From the NCBI GenBank assembly GCA_964057195.1, contig OZ059825.1:372001-436000 (forward strand): DNA of 64,000 nt, given 5' to 3'. Made by a program: the position numbers and the translations under genes. Positions 57,037 through 64,000 of the stretch are shown here, in pieces; the first letter of the stretch is position 1, and each line of letters begins with the position of its first letter. This stretch comes from Orthosia cruda. Taxonomy: Eukaryota; Arthropoda; Insecta; Lepidoptera; Noctuidae. The notes below the pieces were generated by a model. The model was not told where the DNA came from. It made no database searches and worked only from the letters and a program-made list of their open reading frames with translations.

Positions 57037-57495
57037 CTAGTGCTCGGCTTGTACAGCACGAACCAACAACAACAGGGCCTCTTGGCGTTCATGAGGCGAC
57101 AAAACTGAGGATAACAATTTATTATTAGGGTTCCGTCCGTTATGTATGAAACGCCGGACCCAAGCGGTAACTCCTAACAATTTCGACAAAGAACTGTATG
57201 TGTCCGAAAGACAATCCAAATTGTATGCAGGTACCGTTTCAACAATTCCAATACGCAAAACTGGCAAAACCTCTGGAGAGGAGAACCTATTCTGGGGCCA
57301 GGACGACTCGCGATGCGTCAACCAGTCTGGTCCCCACCAAAGAGAATGATCAACAAGGGCAGGAGCCTCGCGACGCGCAGTCTGCGGGGTTGAATTTTCC
57401 TGGGACATGTCTCCAGATCAGTTTAGTCTCGGAGTTCTGAATCTGTGAGACTCTATTCGCCACAAATACCTCCAACGTATGAGCTGAGGTGCGAA
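57037..57495 (-). pseudogene. BEL/Pao RNase H end and integrase linker
   Basis: The minus strand reads LRTSAHTLEVFVANRVSQIQ and LIWRHVPGKFNPADCASRG, the close of BEL RNase H. The frame 57408-57037 follows with WWGPDWLTHRESSWPQN and LLGVTAWVRRFIHN, the RNase H-integrase connection. The upstream RNase H acids are missing because the deletion join lies at about 57500. Confidence 0.8.
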
Positions 57496-57507
57496 GCCAA
57501 CAAAGGA

Positions 57508-58001
57508 CTATGCCATTATCAGTCCTTGGTCCTCAATCGGCGGGGCGGAGCCCTTCAATACGGGACCCGTAAGTTCAAAACCAAAAACCGTCGGTACAAC
57601 TACTAACCTATTCGTCTGCAGAACCCACTTGTTCCCGGACAAAATCAAAGCCAAAACATCCGCACCCATATACGGGTCCGGGTACCAACCACTCCGGCAG
57701 GAGTTAGGTCCGACGTCAATTTCACCCGCAGGGCTAATGGTTAACTGCGGGTGTCTGCCCAAAATATCATTCAAAACAACGGCCTTGGCCAAGATTCTTG
57801 CCCCACAATGAACAGGCGAAACACAAATTTCAATTTCTCCCCGTTGACCAACCGCTTCAATACCACCCATATGGTAGAAGGGTGGAATCTACGTGGGAGA
57901 CCCAATCTTTCCACTAAACAAAAGGATACAAGACAGCCTTGAGCACCCGAATCCAAAAGAGCACGAACTAACAAAGATTTACTCTTCGGGCCCCAGATCA
58001 T
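57508..58001 (-). pseudogene. BEL/Pao protease
   Basis: SLLVRALLDSGAQGCLVSFC contains the D-S-G active site (near 57950) and a conserved VERLGLPRR stretch. After a frameshift near 57860 come VSPVHCGARILAKAVVLNDI, HPQLTISPAGEIDVGPNS and an ADVLALILSG block, usual for BEL proteases. It ends at TAG 57508-57510, where sequence jumps to the RNase H end. Confidence 0.85.
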
Positions 58002-58270
58002 TACAGGGACAGTTGGCAGAAGGACTGTCTCTGGCTGGGCGGCTGTAGTGGAGGAGAGGGAGGCGACTACCTATTGTTGATAACCCCCCTGGGGTTGGTA
58101 GTCGTCCTGAAAAGCGGACGCTTCCTCCAATTGACTGCGCGTGTTGAAACGGGCGCGCTGTGGCCGCGCGAGTTTGAATACCTGTCTGCTACAGCTCATA
58201 CACCAAGTGTGGTAGGTAGGCAGTAAGGAGCGTCGGGGTTCGGACTGGGCGTTACACGCCGTATATGCGC

Positions 58271-58899
58271 AGGTAAACGGTAGGTATGAAGGCTGGCAAA
58301 TTATACACAGTACAACACTATATATATTTGTATATATATTTATATATATATATTAAAAATTAGAGCACTTCAGATAATATTACACAAGCCGTAAGTATAA
58401 TAGTTTTAAAGACTTTCAGATTCGATCGTACATTAAGTAGTATCCCGTAGTCCACCGACTTTCGGCGTTCCGTCCAGATTCAAAACTAAAAATTGTCGCC
58501 CGTTTTTCTTCGTTCTGTGTTCTATCTACATTTCAAATTCAAATTTCAATTAAGTAATAAAGATCAGAACGAATGAAAACGGTTCACAAAGGGGTCTGTC
58601 TACGCTAGGCACCCTTATAATAGTGTAAACCTAGCTTAAAGGAGGTTTAGTCCATGGTACCTATGTTTCGGTCTATGGTTTTAAGAAAAATAAAATAGAC
58701 AGACAGATGTCATGTCAGATGAAAATGTCACAGTAGAAAAATATTGCAAGAATTACCAATTATCGGAGATGTCATTGTCAAGTCAACTTATGGCGGCAAA
58801 ATTTTTTTAGTCTTATTTTGATTTTAAGAGTTTTTCACTATAGAGTTGATAATTTTTAGTCTTTCTTTGGTAGTGGTGTAGGGTTAGCAGTTAGTTTTA
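58271..58899. other. No assignable gene; boundary between BEL remnant and LINE
   Basis: Includes a TA-rich run at 58318-58355. The 5' LTR expected for the BEL element is not recognisable. The 5' UTR of the next LINE probably begins somewhere in the second half. Confidence 0.35.
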
Positions 58900-59046
58900 T
58901 TGGTAATATTACGAGTTTTCTTGAGTTAAGTTGTTTTTATTAGTGTGAATTTCAAACAAGATTTTTCTTGGTGTTTGTGTTCTAACATCCAGGGTTTGTA
59001 TGAACCTATTTCTTTAATAGATTTAATTTTTCAACCGGTATCCGTC

Positions 59047-60586
59047 ATGGATAACAAGAAACCTCCTGACCCTCCCGATCCCTTTGATTACAGTCCGATT
59101 CTAACCATTACTCTCCCCGATGACAAAATTGATAACGCTATGGACTCCGAATCTGCGCAAAGAAAAAGACCCGCATGCTCGCCCCCCGCTACTCCTATCA
59201 ATCCTTCGAAACAATCCAAGCATACGATAGGCATTCCCGCAGGCGATCCCGCAGTCAAACTGTATGTGCAGTTTTGCGGGAGTGTGCGTAGCTTATAAGT
59301 CTACTCTGTATTTTTAATAAAATAAAAAAAAAATAAAAAAAAAAAAAAAAATTAAAAAAAAAAAAAAAGGCAGACACACATACAACTCGAGAGATAACGC
59401 ACCATATGTAGTTCACGTGTCCCTAAAAGATGGACAGACCTTTGGCACTGTTCTACATCCTGTTAAGTTTGGTATGTTCCTCACACATAATAACTTTGCT
59501 AATGTTATTCTCGGAAGCTTGAAACGTTTGGGGCGAAATAGACTCGCAGTAAGTTTTAAGACTCACCTGGATGCGAACAGTTTTCTAATAAGCCCAATAC
59601 TGACATCCCATGGATACATTACTTCTATCCCTATATATAACGTTACGCGCATGGGTCTCGTCAGAGACGTACCTATCGAGTGGACAGAGGAAGAGGTCAT
59701 TGAAAATATCAGGGTTCCCACTGGATGCGGTCCAGTAATTAAGGCCAGAAGAATGAACCGAAAGGTGAGTTCTCCGGGCGTTACTGAGTGGGAGCCCACT
59801 CAAACCGTTATTCTTACCTTTGATGGCCAAGTTTTGCCAAATCGTGTATATTGCTTCTACTCTACTCTCCCAGTTGAAAAGTATATGTACCCAACTATTC
59901 AATGTTTCAACTGTTGTCGTTTTGGTCACACACGCACTGTATGTCGCTCACAACCACGCTGTTTTAAATGTGGTGAAGACCACCTAGGTGATGGCTGCCA
60001 AGTCCCCACTGAATTTGGCTTTTGTGTTTCCTGCTCTGGAAGTCACTATGCCACCGACAAGTCTTGCCCGGAGTTGGGTCGGCAAAAAGGAATAAAAGCA
60101 CTGATGGCTGAGAAATCAATCTCTTATGCAGAAGCAAGTCAGGTATTCCCACAAGTTTCAAGATCGTATGCTGAAGTAATTAGATCTCCAAAAACCAAAC
60201 CTATAGCCAGTCCTCTTCTGTTCCCCAGATCAACTCCCCAAACTCCAAAATCACACCGCAAAACTGTATTAATCAAACCAAAATCCCATGCCCCCCTGTC
60301 ACCTAGTTATGATAAGCAAGCTCACCAAGCCCTTATTCAAGATTATTCATTCACTCCTGTCCAAAATGGTGGTGCTTACCCTCGGGCAAGTACTAACAGT
60401 CCTATTTCTTCAGAAAGTATTTTAAATATTTTATCCAGTATGCTAATGGCTATATTAGCAAACCCTGCTCATTCACTACCTGACCACGTTGCCAACAAAT
60501 TGACATCTATAATGAATTATATTCACAATGCTCCCCCTTCACCTTCTTCAGTGGAACGTCAGGAGTATTACTCCCAGGAAACATGA
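59047..60586 (+). pseudogene. LINE ORF1 (Gag-like), disrupted by A-rich insert
   Basis: ATG 59047 (MDNKKPPDPPDPFDYSPILT) was chosen over the upstream in-frame 58945 because the MDNK start gives the usual Pro/Asp-rich opening. The frame ends at 59298. Real sequence resumes before 59417 in another frame with HVSLKDGQTFGTVLHPVKFG and is open to 60586. Zinc knuckles are CFNCCRFGHTRTVC, CFKCGEDHLGDGC and CVSCSGSHYATDKSC, near 59900-60070. The tail is Ser/Pro-rich. A nucleic-acid-binding chaperone role is expected. Confidence 0.87.
59270..59370. repeat. A-rich insertion in ORF1
   Basis: 'aataaaataaa' grading into long A-runs (59322-59368), preceded by about 40 bp unlike the surrounding ORF1. It shifts the frame. 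It resembles a short retroposed tail, but I found no target duplication. Confidence 0.6.
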
Positions 60587-63500
60587 TTTACTTTTCCTTA
60601 TTAATAAATTCAAACCATCAATCTGCAGCATTGCTGAGACATGGCTTCGTTCTGAAAGTAATTTCAGAATCCCATGTTTCAATGGTGTTCGACATGATAG
60701 ATCAGATGGATATGGGGGATGTGCTTTGTTCATCAATAACAAAGTATCATTCACCCCAATTCCTCTACCCTTTGTAGGTGACAACATCAATGTTGTTGCT
60801 GTTAAGGCTGAGGATATAATTGTGTTTAGTTTTTATATTGCATACCCACAAATTGATGATCTTGATATCATAAAAAGTTTGTTAAGTAATGTACAAGGTC
60901 CATTACTTGTCATGGGTGATTTTAATGGTCACCACTATAGATGGGGGTTAGAAACCTGTGACAATTTTGGTATAGGCTTAGTGGATAAATTAGATGAACT
61001 TAATTTATGTGTGATAAATGATGGGTCTGCCACACGTCGGGCTGTGCCTGGGCAAAATAACAGTTGTGTTGATTTGACATTTTGTTCATCTAATATAGCC
61101 AGCCTTTTTATTTGGAGTCGCTTGAATATGACCTATGGGAGTGATCACTGTCCCATCATGGTGGAAATACCTTCCAAAATTATCCCTGATAGAATCTGTG
61201 CTCCTCTTTTAAAATACCAACTGAACTCAGTTGATTGGGACTTTTACTCAAAAATTATAGATTTGCGCGTCTCCTCTCTTCCTTCCATTAATGATGAAAA
61301 TGCTCAGGAATGCTTTTTGTCATTCTCCAACATAATATCTGCTACAGCAGATGATTGCTTCCCTGCCAAAAAACTGCCAAAGGGCAAAATCCCATCTCCG
61401 CCATGGTGGGATAGGGAATGTTCTGCTGTGATCAAAGCCAGGAATGAGGCCGAATTTAATTTTAACTTAAATATGAACCTGGAGAACATCATAGCTTTTC
61501 AGCATATATTGGCTAAGTCCAGAAAATTACTTAAGAAAAAAAAAAGAGATAGTTGGCGTAGGTATTGTGATTCACTGAGTCCATCCACTCCAGTTTCAGT
61601 AGTATGGCGTAGGTTGAAATCCTTTAGGAATAATTTGAGGCCTCCCTCTGGGAGCATAATGTCTGATGAGCTTAGTCACCAGTTTTTTTCTAAATTAGCC
61701 CCAGCTTATGTTCCTGGTAAATATGAATGTGTCTCAATGAACCACCAAACAGCATCAGATGATCCTTTGGACAGACCATTTACATTGGACGAACTTAAAT
61801 CTGTCCTTGCCCATGTAAGGGACTCTGCCCCTGGGGTGGATGGATTCCCATATTCCTTCATAACCAAAGCTGGAGATAAGACCCACCAGTATTACCTGGA
61901 CTTGGCCAACTACTGCTTTTCCTCTGGATATATTCCTCCTGATTGGAAGGTTCAAATTATTATTCCAATATTAAAACCTGGTAAAGATCCTAGTGATCAT
62001 TGTTCCTACAGACCAATTGCTCTATCGTCCATACTCATTAAACTCTTGGAACACCTTATTAAAAACCGTCTGGAATGGTTTGTGGAGAGCAGGAAATTGC
62101 TACCAACATCTCAATTTGGCTTTAGGAAAAGTCTGGGTACAGCTGATAGTGTGGGTATCCTCACATCAGAGATCCGGTTGGCCCTTAGTAGGAATGAGTC
62201 TGTGGTAGCCGTTTTCTTAGACATTTCAGCTGCATATGATTCTGTCCTCATCCCTGTTCTTGGGCAGAAAATGAAAGAGCTGGGAATCCCGCCTAAAATT
62301 CGTCAGACCATATCAAATATCTTTTTAGACCGTAGTCTTAAATTAAGAATTCCTGGGGAGGAGTCTGCATCAAGATTAGCTTGGCGGGGCCTTCCTCAGG
62401 GATCCGTTCTTAGTCCCCCTTTATACAATATTTATACCTGCAATCTACCTTCCTGTTTAAATCTTAATTGTAAAATCCTTCAGTATGCTGATGATATTGC
62501 GTTATTGGTCTGTGGCAATTCCATCGTGGATGCTGCTCAATCTATGAATGTTTCTTTGTCCTCATTAAACCAATGGCTGTTAGATCATGGGTTATCTTTA
62601 AGTGCTCCAAAAAGTACATCAGTTGTGTTTACTCGCAGACGTATTATCCCTCAACTTGACATTAATATAGATGGCCAATTTATACCAGTCAAAGAACAGG
62701 CTAGGTTTCTGGGAGTTATCCTGGATTCTAAATTGTCAGGTGTGGACCACATTAATAATACAGTTAAAAAATGTGAGCTCTCAGTTTTGATTCTTAAGGC
62801 TCTGGCAGGTGTCTGGTGGGGGGCTCACCCATACACCTTAAAACTGGTATACAATGCTCTGGTTAGAAGCGTGTTGGATTACTGTAGCTACTTAATTGAG
62901 CCATGTAATAAAGAAGCCCTACGTAAATTCGATGCAGTCCAGGCCAAATGCCTTAGAATAGTTAGTGGCGCCATGAAATCTTCCCCCATTAACGCTCTCC
63001 AGGTTGAATGTGCAGATCCTCCCCTTACCCTTCGTAGACAATACTTAGCAGATCGTTTCTTGTCAAAAGTTTTCTCCCTCTCATCCCATCCCTTACTTCC
63101 CATTTTGGAGCAAATCAACCTTTCTTTTAATGTCTCTTCTTACTGGCATAAAAAATGTATTCCATTGATGAATAGGTACAGGGAGCTTAAACAACTCTCT
63201 TCGCCTGTTTGTCAATACCCTTCTCTTCCAGTATTTGCTTCCGCATATGAGGTGGTCCATTTCAAGCCAAAGATCGTCTTGGGCCTTGGTATCACTAAAA
63301 ACTCCCAGGACGTAAAAGCAGAGTTTGCTCGGGCTATTCAGAGATACTGGAAGGGTTGGAATTTGTTCTATACGGATGCATCTAAATTATCATCAACAGG
63401 GTGTACAGGTGTTTCAACATACTTCCAGAACTCTAAAATAGCTCTTTTATTCCAATGTCCGCCAGAATCTTCAGTTTTTACAGGGGAATGCATCGGTATA

Positions 63501-64000
63501 CTAGAAGCCGTCAATTTTATATTATCGCACAATATCCAAAATTCGGTTATTTTTTCAGATTCGCATAGTAGCATCCAGGCTCTAGGACAAAATCAATTAA
63601 AATCTAAAATTCACAGCAAGATTATTGTAGATATACGTAATTTACTCTTCTCTTGTCACAACAAAGGTTTAAACATTGAAATAGTTTGGGTTCCCAGCCA
63701 TTCGGGTATATGTGGCAACGAGTGTGCTGACTCTCTGGCAAAATTTGCTACATCCAAACCTGTGGATAGAAAACACTATCTGCTTCATAGTTATGACTTG
63801 CGCTCAGACACCAAACTTAAATTATTCAGCTCGTGGTCAGCGGAGTGGCAAGCAAGCTCGAAACTCAAAGGGGCATATTATGCCAACATTCAACCTGACA
63901 TCCAGCGGAAACCTTGGTTTTTCAAATGCCCTAAAATGTCTAGAAGAGCTGTTTCATCCTTGTGTAGGCTGAGACTCGGTCACTGCTGTAGTCCAGTATT
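60528..64000 (+). CDS. LINE ORF2: endonuclease, RT, RNase H (intact to window edge)
   Basis: From ATG 60528 the frame is open for 1157 codons to the window end. Endonuclease: LLQWNVRSITPRKHDLL, IAETWLRSES, LLVMGDFNGHHYRWG (near 60915) and YGSDHCPIMVE. RT: SAPGVDGFPYSFITKAG (near 61825), VFLDISAAYDSV (near 62212), RGLPQGSVLSPPLYNIYT and QYADDIALLV (catalytic pair near 62487). RNase H: LFYTDASKLS (near 63366), TGECIGILEA, FSDSHSSIQAL and WVPSHSGICGNECADSLAK. All catalytic residues I can check are present. Most other ORFs here are broken, so this LINE may be young. The start inside ORF1 implies reinitiation or coupling. Confidence 0.93.
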   Translation, partial: MLPLHLLQWNVRSITPRKHDLLFLINKFKPSICSIAETWLRSESNFRIPCFNGVRHDRSDGYGGCALFINNKVSFTPIPLPFVGDNINVVAVKAEDIIVFSFYIAYPQIDDLDIIKSLLSNVQGPLLVMGDFNGHHYRWGLETCDNFGIGLVDKLDELNLCVINDGSATRRAVPGQNNSCVDLTFCSSNIASLFIWSRLNMTYGSDHCPIMVEIPSKIIPDRICAPLLKYQLNSVDWDFYSKIIDLRVSSLPSINDENAQECFLSFSNIISATADDCFPAKKLPKGKIPSPPWWDRECSAVIKARNEAEFNFNLNMNLENIIAFQHILAKSRKLLKKKKRDSWRRYCDSLSPSTPVSVVWRRLKSFRNNLRPPSGSIMSDELSHQFFSKLAPAYVPGKYECVSMNHQTASDDPLDRPFTLDELKSVLAHVRDSAPGVDGFPYSFITKAGDKTHQYYLDLANYCFSSGYIPPDWKVQIIIPILKPGKDPSDHCSYRPIALSSILIKLLEHLIKNRLEWFVESRKLLPTSQFGFRKSLGTADSVGILTSEIRLALSRNESVVAVFLDISAAYDSVLIPVLGQKMKELGIPPKIRQTISNIFLDRSLKLRIPGEESASRLAWRGLPQGSVLSPPLYNIYTCNLPSCLNLNCKILQYADDIALLVCGNSIVDAAQSMNVSLSSLNQWLLDHGLSLSAPKSTSVVFTRRRIIPQLDINIDGQFIPVKEQARFLGVILDSKLSGVDHINNTVKKCELSVLILKALAGVWWGAHPYTLKLVYNALVRSVLDYCSYLIEPCNKEALRKFDAVQAKCLRIVSGAMKSSPINALQVECADPPLTLRRQYLADRFLSKVFSLSSHPLLPILEQINLSFNVSSYWHKKCIPLMNRYRELKQLSSPVCQYPSLPVFASAYEVVHFKPKIVLGLGITKNSQDVKAEFARAIQRYWKGWNLFYTDASKLSSTGCTGVSTYFQNSKIALLFQCPPESSVFTGECIGILEAVNFILSHNIQNSVIFSDSHSSIQALGQNQLKSKIHSKIIVDIRNLLFSCHNKGLNIEIVWVPSHSGICGNECADSLAKFATSKPVDRKHYLLHSYDLRSDTKLKLFSSWSAEWQASSKLKGAYYANIQPDIQRKPWFFKCPKMSRRAVSSLCRLRLGHCCSPV

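Larger units (their letters stand above)
55720..58270 (-). mobile_element. BEL/Pao retroelement remnant lacking RT
   Basis: Minus-strand order: gag end with zinc-knuckle-like Cys (58270-58040), protease (58001-57508), the last part of RNase H (57495-57390), linker and integrase (57408-55780). RT and most of RNase H are deleted at about 57500. Stops and frameshifts separate the pieces. It is on the opposite strand to the BEL gag at 52.6-54.3 kb and so is a different copy. Confidence 0.85.
58900..64000 (+). mobile_element. RNase H-bearing LINE with open ORF2, cut by window edge
   Basis: Plus-strand two-ORF non-LTR element. ORF1 (59047-60586) is split by an A-rich insertion. ORF2 starts inside the end of ORF1 (59-bp overlap) and stays open to the last base. 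With endonuclease, RT and RNase H it is I- or LOA-like. The 3' end is outside the window. Left boundary approximate. Confidence 0.9.

Noticed and set aside
52593..58270. BEL gag and BEL pol as one element
   Set aside because: They are on opposite strands and separated by LINE and unclassified sequence.

Overview
The window looks like transposon-dense insect DNA, most likely from a moth or butterfly. It is AT-rich, I recognise no host gene, and almost every long reading frame belongs to a retroelement. The lepidopteran assignment is from memory of repeat families: an RTE-type LINE 3' end with a trinucleotide tail (26.2 kb), 'gggggtaggcag'-type interspersed repeats (5.0 and 5.55 kb), foldback repeats built on 'aagtcggt' motifs (1.1 and 53.1 kb), and R1-type LINEs. 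No search was run.

Layout. 1-2.5 kb: inverted Ty1/copia remnant interrupted by a foldback repeat. 2.5-9.1 kb: decayed sequence with a copia gag scrap and a LINE RT scrap. 9.1-13.6 kb: nearly complete Ty3/gypsy element with two 188-bp LTRs. 13.6-16.0 kb: unclassified repeat-like DNA and a LINE 3' remnant. 16.0-24.9 kb: copia element with 5-bp target duplications (CAGCG), inserted into an RTE endonuclease remnant. A two-ORF LINE (18.3-22.7 kb, minus) is nested inside it with a 7-bp duplication. 26.2-27.9 kb: dead RTE reverse transcriptase. 27.9-31.6 kb: R1-type LINE lacking its RT. 31.7-38.0 kb: inverted gypsy element lacking RT, with a tandem-repeat-bearing LTR, and itself interrupted by an internally deleted LINE (34.85-37.13 kb).

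The most unusual part is 38.6-50.7 kb. A 5'-truncated LINE copy, a 3-kb array of a 9-bp satellite (TACCCTACC), a 7.2-kb RNase H-bearing R1/LOA-type LINE and a second array of the same satellite lie in a row, all on the same strand. The LINE thus appears embedded in a telomere-like G-rich satellite. Its 5' UTR carries three exact 42-nt tandem units that each fold into a hairpin with a different but self-complementary stem, preceded by a GCAA-loop hairpin.

50.7-64 kb: a LINE 3' scrap; a BEL/Pao gag (plus) interrupted by a second foldback copy with perfect 86-nt arms; a LINE C-terminal fragment with a duplicated 3' end; a BEL/Pao pol remnant (minus) lacking RT; and an RNase H-bearing LINE whose ORF2 is open for over 1150 codons up to the window edge. 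None of the elements shown is fully intact. Several carry single-base frameshifts despite young-looking LTRs, so some breaks may be assembly errors.
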